Positions 45,382 to 55,631 of a stretch of DNA of 64,000 nt are shown here, in pieces. The notes under the pieces were generated by a model. The model worked only from the letters and a program-made list of their open reading frames with translations, was not told where the DNA came from and ran no database searches. Origin of the DNA: Epiperipatus broadwayi (taxonomy: Eukaryota > Onychophora > Udeonychophora > Euonychophora > Peripatidae); NCBI GenBank assembly GCA_028023455.1, contig JAQFVV010006720.1:272501-336500 (forward strand). Direction: 5' to 3'. The position numbers and the translations under genes are program-made. The stretch's first letter is position 1. Every line of letters begins with the position of its first letter.

Positions 45382-47118
45382 GGTACCAGATTGCTATATA
45401 TCTGCAAAATTTATTTACTGTGATCAAAAATGGATGAGAGATGGTTTATGCCAACTAGTCAAAGGGAGAATGCAAGAGCTGGAGAATATTGTTCAGACAA
45501 TTGAGAAATAAAAGAAAAATACAAATGTCAACAAAATTAAATTTAAACAATTTTTATATTTCATTTACGAAAAATATAAATTATAAAGTAAAAGTTAATA
45601 ATACAATGATAGGGTTATACCGGGTGTGTTCCAGAAATAATAAAATCCAATGCTCTGATAGACAGACTAATTTTCTAATAGTGAACTAGAAAAAAATGTA
45701 ATTTTTTTCAGCTGACAATTCAACTACAACACATGGATTCATTATTCAAAGATAAGAAAACAATACATTATTGAAATAAATGAATATGTCAGAGTATAAA
45801 TTATAAAACGGCAGAGAATTTACATCTCCAATTCAAAGAAATAATAAAATTAGAAAATACTCCGATGTAAATGATTTCAAATTAATAAATTCTTATATCG
45901 ATGATTAAAAGATAGCAGATATTTAAAACTGTTGAATCATAAACAAAGCAATTGGCCAATATTACACTGAGTACAATAATTAAAGGTCTCAACAGAAGAC
46001 AAATAAGTAATTATAAAACTAGTTTTGTCTGCCCAACCATTTCAAGAAAGTGTAATAATTAGAATTACAAAATAAATTAATAAACAAAATTTCCAGTACA
46101 AATTAAAAGAAACTTCTAAATGATAAACTAAATCTAGTAAACAAAATAATAATCTTTGACCAATATTTTTATAAATTAAATTATTAGAGAGTTCATGTGA
46201 GATAAAATTACGAAAACATTAAATGCTTTACCAGAAAGAAATATTCTATCACCTACAGGACTATCTTTCTGTAAGTAGTTCATCCAAACCAATTGCATTC
46301 ATTTTATCGAGAGTTAAGAGAAAAAAAATGAAGCATGTGAAAAAGTAACCAGACAGTGCAGACACACTTTTCTTAGTCCAGAAAAAAAAACATTGGAACT
46401 AAGAATGTCATAATTTTGTAAAACACACTTGGACAAATACTTTTAAACTAGCCAACGTTAGTCTCCCACACAAATAAAGGAGATTATGGACTATGTAATG
46501 TGAGCTATGGAAAATAAAATCTCTACCAAGAAATACAGAACAGTACACAATAAACTGCCAACCAAAAGATATTGTCATTAGCAAAAAGTGCAAACTCTGT
46601 AAATTTAAATCAATTATTGAAGCATAAATTAGGGACAGTAAATCAATACAGGTGAACAAATTGAAATTCCAAAGACTTCTGTAGCTTTGGGAAAGAGTCT
46701 GACATACAAATAAAGATATATTATGCATATAAAATATAAACTCACTAGCCATTCTCTAATAAATAAAATTGCAAGAAAACTTGGATTATTAAAACTAAGA
46801 TTCCAAGCTACATTATTAATACAATGAAAAGCAAATAAGTTAATAACTTGGAAGTTAAATAATTATTAAGATTTCAGATTTATTTTTAGGTTGAGTGATT
46901 TAACTAAGGAATATACCCAGGAAAGAATAAAACAAAATATTTACCTCACTGTAAAACAAATTTTGTGTAGTTAACAAGAGTGTGGACTTTTATTTCATTT
47001 CAAATTTCATTTGTTTCATTCTTTTACTGTGGCAAGTGTAGAGGCACATTGGGGATCCAGTTTAAGGGAAACATTCATAGCATGACTGAAGAATAGTTGA
47101 AAATCAAGGATTCATCCT
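45382..47118 (+). repeat. R2 interspersed repeat, copy 2
   Basis: Pairs with 15571-17332 in the same orientation. It keeps the minus-strand frame 46408-46752 with NFNLFTCID. Unlike copy 1 it is not preceded by (TA)n or R1, so R2 is an independent repeat or a separable part of a larger one. Confidence 0.7.
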
Positions 47119-47295
47119 TCCATTAATTTAATTAATTATAGTTATGTGTACTATTCTTATATAATCAATAGGCAGATGAGCATTTGTAATTTTATTTGGT
47201 TACTCTAATATCTAGCATAAATATTGCTGTTTGGTCTGGCACAGATTTGTTTCCAGATATAAGTTGATCAGCATTTTCATTGATAATTTATCAAT

Positions 47296-47520
47296 AATAA
47301 ATATATTTTCATATAGCTACATTTGTTTATAATTTTATTTTTATTTATAATAAACTTATTTTCATATAGCTACTTTTATTCATAATTTTATTTTCATTTA
47401 TAATTTATCAATAATAAACATATTTTCATGTAGCTATATTTATTTATAATTTTAGTTTCCTTTATAATAAACATATTTTCATGTAGCTACTTTTGTTCAT
47501 AAGTTTAGTTTATTTTCTAA
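47296..47520 (+). repeat. minisatellite, four units of ~53-62 bp
   Basis: Units share AATAAACATATTTTCAT followed by TAGCTAC or TAGCTATATTT, then TTCATAATTTTATTT. Non-coding. Confidence 0.75.
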
Positions 47521-48442
47521 GAAAGACATTTTGTCATTTATAAACACATATAAATATTACATAATTTATAAAATTGTTACCTTTGTTTTTTTATTGTTTA
47601 TATCCAGTCTGTTCCATCAAAAAGAGGTCATTTTATTTAAGTTGAATGGTGTTATTCTCTTTCATGATGATCACCCAGGCAAATCTTGGAGAAACATGGC
47701 TTTGGAATGAAGACAGAAATATGTTACTGTTTAGCCTTTCATCGTTATGTTTTCCTTAATAATGTTTTCTTAATATCTTTTTAAAATGAAAATTTTTTTT
47801 TAAAAAATCTTCTTTAACATCTACTTGAAAAATACCTCTTTGAAAAAAATAACTCTTTGAAAAACTTTTTTAGAATCCCTTAAAAATCTCTTTGAAAAAA
47901 CTTTTTAAAAATCTGCTCTGAACATCCAAATTGACTATATAAATTCTGATACTTGGATTGATTAAGCAGCCTTCCCACTGTACCTGATTTGCTATGCAGC
48001 TCTCATTTAAGCCTGGGCACTTTTTTCTTCTTAACAATTGGACAATCCTTTTTGCTGCAAAGATAAGAAATCATAAGGATTAAGCTATATTTTCCAATGT
48101 AATAAGACTGCCTCAAGCGATTATCACACTTTATATTACAACATCATTCCAAGTTTTAAAAATGTATATATATATATTTAATATATGCCAGCTTTTATTT
48201 ATCCTATTTTGAAACTATAAAATCAATAATGAATTTAGTTTATTATTTTATTGTCTCAATTATAGAAAATAATAATTTTCTTTATTAGATTGATGAATCT
48301 TTATAAAGATTTGTACTTTTTTTTAATTGCTGTTTTAAATGTATTTGTTTTCTTTTTTTTTCTTTTTAACGATAAACAATGCTAGCCTATTTTAAATGGG
48401 GGGGACTTTTGAATACATACATGGTACAGTATATCTCTTTCA
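47521..48442. other. AT-rich spacer
   Basis: Short local repetition of CTCTTTGAAAAA at 47837-47900. No other feature. Confidence 0.45.
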
Positions 48443-48460
48443 ATATATATATATATATAT

Positions 48461-48925
48461 GATCAATAGATGGTGTTTTACCAAAACCACCGAAACAAGT
48501 GTAAAATTTGTTTACATAAACAACAAAAGAGTCAGAATAAATTATCTATTTCATTTGCTCACCCTGGATCAGCTGATTTCAAGGTGAATTGCAATCATCA
48601 GTGAAGGATAGAGTTAGACACTAGATATAAATACAGACTCTCAAGTGTTTATGCAAAATGTTTCTATCTGTTTGCAAGCATGAATTGTTCAGACTAGTAA
48701 AATATTCAAACTCAGCCTAGCAAGCCAGATATCGATGTGTGTCTGATTTCAGTTCAGTTTCACCACATAGACAAAATCTCTGCAATATATATCATTGCAA
48801 AAAACTTTAAAGGTACATTTTTGAAAAACAAAAAGTTATTCACGTATCTTACTATCACTTGTTATTTATGATCAACAGATGGCATTTTACCAAAGCCACT
48901 GAAACAAGTGTAGAATTTGTTTACA
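48461..48925 (-). repeat. satellite-related copy, minus strand
   Basis: The reverse complement matches the 415 bp satellite: CAAGTGTAAAATTTGTTTACAT, AAAGAGTCAGAA, GATCAGCTGATTTCAAG, CTCAGCCTAGCAAGCCAGATAT and CTGCAATATATATCATTGCA are all recognisable. It covers one complete unit and the start of a second, so the ancestor was already tandem. It is clearly more diverged than the array at 24.7-27.2 kb and follows a short (TA)n at 48443-48460. Confidence 0.9.
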
Positions 48926-49017
48926 TAAATAAATTGTTTCAGTGGTTTTGGTAAAACACCGTCTATTGGTCATAAATAACAAGTGAGAGCATGTTACGTG
49001 AATAACTTGTTTTTGTT

Positions 49018-49021
<4 letters not shown>
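48926..49021 (+). repeat. satellite-related fragment, plus strand, facing the previous one
   Basis: The right arm TTGTTTCAGTGGTTTTGG to TGTTACGTG (48934-49000) is the inverse of 48841-48907. The loop is 26 nt. The fragment ends GTTTTTCA and runs into (TA)n, at the same satellite position where the main array ends at 27191. Confidence 0.9.
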
Positions 49022-49048
<27 letters not shown>

Positions 49049-49056
49049 ACCAAAAC

Positions 49057-49088
<32 letters not shown>

Positions 49089-49100
49089 ACCAAAACTGTC
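49022..49100 (+). repeat. direct duplication of (TA)13 plus ACCAAAACTGTC
   Basis: (TA)n at 49022-49048, ACCAAAACTGTC, (TA)n at 49061-49088, ACCAAAACTGTC again. Two exact units of about 40 bp. Confidence 0.95.
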
Positions 49101-49191
49101 TAACACTATACTAGCAAAAAATAAAAATGCAAAACCATAAAACAATACAGTACTAGATTAAATTCAAAATTTTACCAAAATCCTTACACAA

Positions 49192-49227
49192 CCATGGTTT
49201 CATCTACTACAAATAGACCTTCTCAAG
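49192..49227 (-). ncRNA. hammerhead-ribozyme-like motif, PLE-B left
   Basis: Same motif as 52158-52193 in the left arm, read on the minus strand, about 60 nt past the PLE-B stop codon. Confidence 0.42.
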
Positions 49228-49285
49228 TGAAAATCAACCTAAAGGAAAACATATATATATACAAACAAACAAACCTTCCCATAAT

Positions 49286-50750
49286 TCATTTCAAACTCCA
49301 CCTTCCCTTAATATCAAAAGAAGTCTTCATAAGATTGATAGCCTCAGAATCAAGGAGTTTTATCATCAAAGTCTCCTTTATTCTTCTTTTTAACTCATTC
49401 TTTTCATAAAAAATAACTGAAGCATTGTCAAACAATATTCTATGACCTGTATTCAATTCATGAATACATAAAGCTGAGTTAAGATACCTATGTTTAACTC
49501 TACTTATATGAACCTTAACCCTTTCCTTAAGGCTAAATTTACTCTGGCCTACATAAAATTTACCACAACTACATGGAATTTTATAAACAATACCAGGAAT
49601 AGACCTACTATCAATAGACTGCTTTGAACCATTAAGTAATGAATTCAAATCAGAACCTTTCCTCCATGCAACCTTCTTTCCACCTAACAAATGACTATTC
49701 CTATAAACCAAATTATAAATTGATGCTTTAAATGGTAAAGACATATAATCATCATCCTTACCAACAAAATTCTTATCATCCAAATCACGACTATAAACAT
49801 TATTATTAAATACCACTTTTTTAATAAAATCATGACTATAACCCAATTCTACATATTCAGCAGCAAATTGACTTTTTTGAATATCAGCATCATTATTAAA
49901 ATTATTAAGCCTTCTATTCCGACAACAAAAATTCAACAAAGACATTTTTTTATGTATAAAAGGCTGATAACTATCAGGCCTAATCATATTTCTCAAATTT
50001 TTAGGTTTTATAAAATGACTACAAAACAAAACATCATTAACCTTCTCAACATTTAAATCTAAAAACTTTAATTTTACAAAATCAAAACCACCCCCCTCAA
50101 TTGTAAACTTAATATTAGAATCAAAACCATTCAATCCACATAAAAACTCTTCTAATTTCTCTTTCTGAATAACAAACAAACAATCATCAACATACCTAAC
50201 AAATAATTTAATAGAACCTGAAAACATATTAATAATACTACACTCCAAATAATCAATATAGACAGCACACATCAATGGAGAAATGACATAACCAATAACC
50301 CAACCTTCTCTAATCTTATAAAACACATCATTAGACATAAAATACATTGAATCCTCTAACAGCAAAAGCAAATCATGAAAAACCTTAATCTTATCTGCAG
50401 AAAAACATTCTATTTTTTTTAAAATTGAAAGAAAAACATCAATACTTTTTAATCTATTAACCGATTGGTACATATTTTCAATGTCTAAACTACCAAAAAC
50501 ACAATCATCATCCAAAACAAAACCATTTATTTTCTTAAAAGCTTCAAAGGAAGAAGAAACACAAAATTGACCCAGTTTATTTAATCCTTAAAATATCTTA
50601 TAATAAATTTTGATATTTTATCAACAATTCCTCCTGTAAAATCAAAAATACATCTCAAAGGAAAATTATCTTTATGAGACTTCAAATTAAAAAAAACCTT
50701 TGGAGCCACAAAATCACTAGGGTAACAATTTAAATAAGTAGCTCTATCAA
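49286..50750 (-). pseudogene. PLE-B left copy: RT plus GIY-YIG, one frameshift
   Basis: The 5'-most part (50750-50583) reads FIDRATYLNC, APKVFFNLKSHKDNFPLRCI, KFIIRYFKD, the PLE fingers region. A one-base deletion and stop at about 50583 separates it from the main 409-codon frame 50515-49286. That frame has DIENMY at 11-16 (motif A), REGWVIGYVISPLM at 69-82 (motif B), YVDD at 108-111 (motif C), KFLDLNV at 150-156, and a complete GIY-YIG domain: GIVYKIPCSCGKFYVGQSK at 308-326, Arg332 in LKERVKVH and the catalytic-type Glu381 in KRRIKETLMI. Conventional upstream start and PLE N-terminal domain are missing because the copy is 5'-truncated at the palindrome centre. Confidence 0.93.
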
Positions 50751-50814
50751 TAAACTGGGTCAATTTTGTGTTTCTTCTTCTTTTGAAGCTTTTAAGAAAA
50801 TAAATGGTTTTGTT

Positions 50815-52044
50815 TTGGATGATGATTGTGTTTTTGGTAGTTTAGACATTGAAAATATGTACCAATCGGTTAATAGATTAAAAAGTATTGATGTTTTTCT
50901 TTCAATTTTAAAAAAATTAGAATGTTTTTCTGCAGATAAGATTAAGGTTTTTCATGATTTGCTTTTGCTGTTAGAGGATTCAATGTATTTTATGTCTAAT
51001 GATGTGTTTTATAAGATTAGAGAAGGTTGGGTTATTGGTTATGTCATTTCTCCATTGATGTGTGCTGTCTATATTGATTATTTGGAGTGTAGTATTATTA
51101 ATATGTTTTCAGGTTCTATTAAATTATTTGTTAGGTATGTTGATGATTGTTTGTTTGTTATTCAGAAAGAGAAATTAGAAGAGTTTTTATGTGGATTGAA
51201 TGGTTTTGATTCTAATATTAAGTTTACAATTGAGGGGGGTGGTTTTGATTTTGTAAAATTAAAGTTTTTAGATTTAAATGTTGAGAAGGTTAATGATGTT
51301 TTGTTTTGTAGTCATTTTATAAAACCTAAAAATTTGAGAAATATGATTAGGCCTGATAGTTATCAGCCTTTTATACATAAAAAAATGTCTTTGTTGAATT
51401 TTTGTTGTAGGAATAGAAGGCTTAATAATTTTAATAATGATGCTGATATTCAAAAAAGTCAATTTGCTGCTGAATATGTAGAATTGGGTTATAGTCATGA
51501 TTTTATTAAAAAAGTGGTATTTAATAATAATGTTTATAGTCGTGATTTGGATGATAAGAATTTTGTTGGTAAGGATGATGATTATATGTCTTTACCATTT
51601 AAAGCATCAATTTATAATTTGGTTTATAGGAATAGTCATTTGTTAGGTGGAAAGAAGGTTGCATGGAGGAAAGGTTCTGATTTGAATTCATTACTTAATG
51701 GTTCAAAGCAGTCTATTGATAGTAGGTCTATTCCTGGTATTGTTTATAAAATTCCATGTAGTTGTGGTAAATTTTATGTAGGCCAGAGTAAATTTAGCCT
51801 TAAGGAAAGGGTTAAGGTTCATATAAGTAGAGTTAAACATAGGTATCTTAACTCAGCTTTATATATTCATGAATTGAATACAGGTCATAGAATATTGTTT
51901 GACAATGCTTTGGTTATTTTTTATGAAAAGAATGAGTTAAAAAGAAGAATAAAGGAGACTTTGATGATAAAACTCCTTGATTCTGAGGCTATCAATCTTA
52001 TGAAGACTTCTTTTGATATTAAGGGAAGGTGGAGTTTGAAATGA
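50815..52044 (+). CDS. PLE-B right copy: RT palm to GIY-YIG endonuclease (5'-truncated)
   Basis: An uninterrupted 409-codon frame equal to the left copy apart from about four residues. It holds RT motifs A (LDIENMY), B (GWVIGYVISP), C (RYVDDCLFV) and the GIY-YIG endonuclease (YKIPCSCGKFYVG, KERVKVH, IKETLMI), ending DIKGRWSLK and TGA. It lacks the fingers region, so despite the open frame it is not a full RT. The frame is open upstream to about 50760, and TTG at 50815 is not a likely real start. Penelope-like elements use this RT and single-strand endonuclease for target-primed insertion. The identical open frame in both arms suggests recent activity of the family. Confidence 0.9.
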   Translation: MDDDCVFGSLDIENMYQSVNRLKSIDVFLSILKKLECFSADKIKVFHDLLLLLEDSMYFMSNDVFYKIREGWVIGYVISPLMCAVYIDYLECSIINMFSGSIKLFVRYVDDCLFVIQKEKLEEFLCGLNGFDSNIKFTIEGGGFDFVKLKFLDLNVEKVNDVLFCSHFIKPKNLRNMIRPDSYQPFIHKKMSLLNFCCRNRRLNNFNNDADIQKSQFAAEYVELGYSHDFIKKVVFNNNVYSRDLDDKNFVGKDDDYMSLPFKASIYNLVYRNSHLLGGKKVAWRKGSDLNSLLNGSKQSIDSRSIPGIVYKIPCSCGKFYVGQSKFSLKERVKVHISRVKHRYLNSALYIHELNTGHRILFDNALVIFYEKNELKRRIKETLMIKLLDSEAINLMKTSFDIKGRWSLK

Positions 52045-52050
52045 ATTATG

Positions 52051-52102
52051 GGAAGGTTTGTTTGTTTGTATATATATATATATATATATATATACAAACC
52101 TT

Positions 52103-52133
<31 letters not shown>
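52051..52133 (+). repeat. TA fold-back in PLE-B right 3' region
   Basis: GGAAGGTTTG..., (TA)n (52069-52094), CAAACCTTCAAA (52095-52106), (TA)n (52107-52133), TGTTTTCC. CAAACCTTC is the reverse complement of GAAGGTTTG upstream. The left copy has only a short TA tract (49251-49261) joining the same flanks, so this extra block arose after or during the duplication. Confidence 0.92.
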
Positions 52134-52136
<3 letters not shown>

Positions 52137-52157
52137 TTCCTTTTAGGTTGATTTTCA

Positions 52158-52193
52158 CTTGAGAAGGTCTATTTGTAGTAGATGAAACCATGG
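52158..52193 (+). ncRNA. hammerhead-ribozyme-like motif, PLE-B right
   Basis: CTTGAGAAG-GTCTA-TTTGTAG-TAGAT-GAAAC-CATGG: GTCTA and TAGAT can form a five-pair stem II (one G-U), followed by GAAAC as in hammerhead cores. The first core box is CTTGAGA instead of CTGANGA. Penelope-like elements are known to carry minimal hammerheads in terminal repeats; this is probably a degraded one. Confidence 0.42.
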
Positions 52194-52244
52194 TTGTGTA
52201 AGGATTTTGGTAAAATTTTGAATTTAATCTAGTACTGTATTGTT

Positions 52245-52256
52245 TTATGGTTTTGC

Positions 52257-52292
<36 letters not shown>

Positions 52293-52338
52293 GCAAAACC
52301 ATAACATATGTCATATATATATATATATATATGACAAT
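52245..52338. repeat. paired TA hairpins at PLE-B outer end
   Basis: TTATGGTTTTGCATTTA, (TA)n, TAAATGCAAAACCATAA, then CATATGTCAT, (TA)n, ATGACAATTGG. The first hairpin is perfect (17 bp arms), the second has a 6 bp arm beyond the TA tract. Pattern L-(TA)n-L'R'-(TA)n-R. Confidence 0.9.
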
Positions 52339-52478
52339 TGGTGTGACTTTTATAGGAACAGGAAGCACATTTCTTTTTTATAACATTATTATTTCACTTA
52401 CCCTCAACAATTTCATATAATCATGATTAACACAGGATAATCTGAAACTCTCTTATTAGTAAGACAGACAATGTAATA

Positions 52479-52912
52479 TGAATATATATTTCACTTTCAA
52501 AACCTTTTAACATTGCTAAAAGTTTTAACTCTAAATTAGATCTTAGCATTGTTGGAACTTCTTATAATCAATGAGAAAGTGAGAATGAGTTAGTAGAGTT
52601 CATTCTCAATCTCTTTGTATCTAAAAACAATTTGGCTGTTGGCAAAAAAAAAATGAAAGTAAACAACAACTCCATTCAAAAATACTAAATATGAATTGCT
52701 GATTCTAATCATATTGTTATTAGTTTTCATATAGATAATACCTTATCAATATGTTTTTATATTACAAATTCTTTTAATATTCTTAAAAGTATTAACTGCA
52801 AATTAGATCAGAATATTCTTTGAAGGTCTTATAATTAATGTGAAAGTGAGAATAAGTTAGTAAAAAATATTAAAATGAGTTGACTGTTGGTAAAAAAAAA
52901 AATAAAAGTGGA
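52479..52912 (+). repeat. imperfect tandem duplication (~270 bp period)
   Basis: 52479-52670 and 52747-52912 share TTTTAAC/AT.TTGCTAAAAG-like, AAATTAGATC, AAGTGAGAATGAGTTAGTA and TTGGCTGTTGGCAAAAAAAA-type blocks. Old and diverged. No gene. Confidence 0.6.
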
Positions 52913-52988
52913 TTTTTTTAAATAGAATTTTAATTAAAGGTTTTAAAAGTTTTAGTAAGTTTTTCTACAGAAGAACTCTATCCATTCA

Positions 52989-55631
52989 CTACATGGACGT
53001 TTTGTCATTATTTAAATATGTTTTTAAAAAATTTTCACACGTTGTTATATATATATCAATCCACTGCAGGATGAAGGTCTCTCCAAGTTTAATCTGTGTT
53101 CTCCGATCTTTAGCTTCTCTTCTCCACAACACCCCTGCACATTTTCTTAATTCATCCATCCATCTCACATGTGGTCTCTTTCTGGGTCTTTTACAATCTC
53201 TTTGAATCCAGTTTAAAATTTCAATTGTCCATCTATTATCATCTCTTCTAGCAATATGTCCAGCCCAACTCCATTTCAATCTTTTAATTTTTTCAATAAG
53301 GTCAGTAACACCTGTTTGTTGTCTTACCCATACATTGCGTTTTTGATCTCTTCTTGTTACTCCCAACATACATCTCTCCATACTCCTTTGAGTGGTCTGA
53401 AGTCTCTGTATTGCTCTTCTATTAAGTGTCCAAGTCTCAGATCCATAAGTAAGAACTGGTAAAACACATTTGTTAAAAACCATCCTTTTCAAACACATAG
53501 GCATATTTCCTTTTAGTATCAAGTTATTTCTACCAAAAGCACTCCAACCAAGTTTAATTCTATGATTAATTTCCTCCATTATGTTTCCATCTGTATTAAT
53601 AATCTGACCAAGGTATTTGTAACTGTTAACTTCTTCTAATTCTTCATAATCAATCTTTATTTTCATATTTTGAGCAAATCGATTAAACATTACTTTAGTC
53701 TTTTTAACATTTATCTTTAGTCCTACTTTTCTACTTTCATCTGCTAACTCCTGCAACATTTCCTGCAGCTCTGAAGCATTATTTGCAAAAACAACTACAT
53801 CATCTGCGAAATCTAAATGACTTAAATACTCTCCATTTACTTTCACTCCTTTAGTTTCCCATTTTAATCCACAAAATACTTCTTGCAGCACTGCTGTAAA
53901 GAGTTTTGGAGATATGGAGTCACCTTGTCTTACACCTTTCTCAATGTTGATTTTTCCAGTATCATTATGTAATCTAATTGTTGCTGTTGCATTTTTATAA
54001 ATATTCTTTAAAATATGACAATATCCTGGATCTATATCTTGATGATCCAATGCTTTAATCACTGAAGAAATGTGTATAGAATCGAATGCCTTTTCATAAT
54101 CTACAAATCCAAAACATAATGACAACTCATATTCGTTTGTCCTTTCTATGACTTCTCTCAATACCTGGATATGATCTATTGTACTAAAACCACTTTTAAA
54201 TCCAGCTTGTTCTCTTGGTTGGTGGAAATCCAAAGTTCTCTGTAGACGAGTTGTAATTATCTTGGTAAAAATTTTATATAAAACTGATAAAAGGCTGATA
54301 GGTCTGTAATTTCTAATATCTTCTTTATCACCTTTTTTAAATATTAATATTATTACTGCATTCTTCCAATCTTCCAGTACATCTTTATCATTTAGACATT
54401 TGGTATATAACTTTGCTAAAATTGTTTCTATTTCTTCACCTGCTTCTTTTAATATATCAATTATAATTCCATCATTTCCTGGAGCCTTTCCTTTCTTCAT
54501 ACACTTAATTGTATGTCTCACTTCTTCATTTAAAATTCTGAGCAATTTGGAAGATGTAATAGATATAGGAGGTACTTGTTCTTTATTACTATATAATTCT
54601 TGATAAAAATCTTCTACCAATTTCATGATGTCATCTCTCTTTTTAGTAATAATTCCATCTTTTTTTCTTATTGCAGATATAAATTTCCTACCAATACCAA
54701 AATTTTGTTTAACATTTTTGAGACTTTTATTTTCTTCTACAGCTTTCCTTGCTATTTCACAGTTATACTTTCTTATATCATTTTCAACTCTTTTCCATAC
54801 CATTTTACAAAATTCGAGATATTCAATTCTTTTTAATACATCATTTTTGTATATCTTCATATTCCTTCTTTTCTTCATAAATTCTCTAGTCTCAGTAGAA
54901 ATTTTATTAGTCAATTGCTGCTTTTTTCTACCAGCTATGTTTGTTGCAGTTTTTAAAAGTGTATCAGTTATTTTCATATTAATTTCATTCAAATCTGAAT
55001 CATGTTCAAAATCTCCTAACACTTGAAACCTATTTGTAAGTTCTAATTTAAATTCATTAGAATGTTTCTGAAGATTAGGAATATCAACTGTAAATATTGT
55101 TTTTCTTAATAATTTTTGTCTTTCTAGTTTTACATTAACACGTAACTTACACCTTACTAATCGATGATCACTTCCTGTGTTAAATTTATTAAGAACATTA
55201 CAATCTTGAAATATGTATTTTCTGTTAGTCAAAATATAATCCAATTCTGCTGTACCTTCATTTGGATGTTTCCATGTCCATTTCCTTTTAACATTGTTCT
55301 CAAAAAATGAATTCATAATATAAAGTTTTTCTTTTTCTGCAAACTTCCCAAGTCTATGTCCTCTCTCATTTCTATTACCATAACCAAAATTACCTACAGC
55401 AATTTTATCTTTCATTTGTCTACCAATTCTAGCATTAAAGTCTCCCATAACAATTTTAAAATGTTGTTTACTCTGATCAAAAGCCTTTTGTACATCCATA
55501 TAAAAATCTTCTACTACTTCATCACTATGAGAACTGGTTGGGGCATAAACCTGAATTATCTGCATTTGGTATCTGCTATTAAGTTGTATAACTAATCTTG
55601 CCACTCTGTCAGATACACCATCAATCTCCAC
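52989..55631 (-). CDS. RTE-type endonuclease-reverse transcriptase
   Basis: An 880-codon open frame. The endonuclease part has QVYAPTS at 27-33, the GDFNARIG box at 63-70, ELDYI at 129-133 and the SDH box at 154-156. The RT part has FKKGDKEDIRNYRPISLLS at 431-449, motif A DYEKAFDS at 511-518, motif B RQGDSISP at 568-575, motif C FADD at 608-611 and KYLGQII at 672-678. The C-terminus carries GHIARRDDNRW and RWMDELRK, typical of RTE/BovB-like proteins often annotated as craniofacial development protein 2-like. All catalytic boxes are intact. The true protein begins upstream in 55632-56004, where a frameshift and a stop interrupt it, so the methionine at 55631 is not the native start. Confidence 0.93.
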   Translation of the reverse strand: MEIDGVSDRVARLVIQLNSRYQMQIIQVYAPTSSHSDEVVEDFYMDVQKAFDQSKQHFKIVMGDFNARIGRQMKDKIAVGNFGYGNRNERGHRLGKFAEKEKLYIMNSFFENNVKRKWTWKHPNEGTAELDYILTNRKYIFQDCNVLNKFNTGSDHRLVRCKLRVNVKLERQKLLRKTIFTVDIPNLQKHSNEFKLELTNRFQVLGDFEHDSDLNEINMKITDTLLKTATNIAGRKKQQLTNKISTETREFMKKRRNMKIYKNDVLKRIEYLEFCKMVWKRVENDIRKYNCEIARKAVEENKSLKNVKQNFGIGRKFISAIRKKDGIITKKRDDIMKLVEDFYQELYSNKEQVPPISITSSKLLRILNEEVRHTIKCMKKGKAPGNDGIIIDILKEAGEEIETILAKLYTKCLNDKDVLEDWKNAVIILIFKKGDKEDIRNYRPISLLSVLYKIFTKIITTRLQRTLDFHQPREQAGFKSGFSTIDHIQVLREVIERTNEYELSLCFGFVDYEKAFDSIHISSVIKALDHQDIDPGYCHILKNIYKNATATIRLHNDTGKINIEKGVRQGDSISPKLFTAVLQEVFCGLKWETKGVKVNGEYLSHLDFADDVVVFANNASELQEMLQELADESRKVGLKINVKKTKVMFNRFAQNMKIKIDYEELEEVNSYKYLGQIINTDGNIMEEINHRIKLGWSAFGRNNLILKGNMPMCLKRMVFNKCVLPVLTYGSETWTLNRRAIQRLQTTQRSMERCMLGVTRRDQKRNVWVRQQTGVTDLIEKIKRLKWSWAGHIARRDDNRWTIEILNWIQRDCKRPRKRPHVRWMDELRKCAGVLWRREAKDRRTQIKLGETFILQWIDIYITTCENFLKTYLNNDKTSM

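Larger units (their letters stand above)
49125..52260. repeat. PLE-B palindrome: head-to-head inverted pair
   Basis: Left arm 49125-50581 and right arm 50749-52260 are reverse complements with only a few substitutions (for example ILKKIE versus ILKKLE, SALCIHEL versus SALYIHEL). The spacer 50582-50748 (167 bp) belongs only to the left copy and extends its RT upstream. The arms include the 3' non-coding region of the element and end at AAATGCAAAACC / GGTTTTGCATTT. The right arm additionally has expanded TA tracts. Confidence 0.96.

Noticed and set aside
49832-51498. 74-codon frames antisense to both PLE-B copies
   Set aside because: Antisense shadows, identical only because the PLE copies are duplicated.
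53256-55595. Plus-strand frames opposite the RTE-type LINE
   Set aside because: They are antisense shadows of the 880-codon frame.
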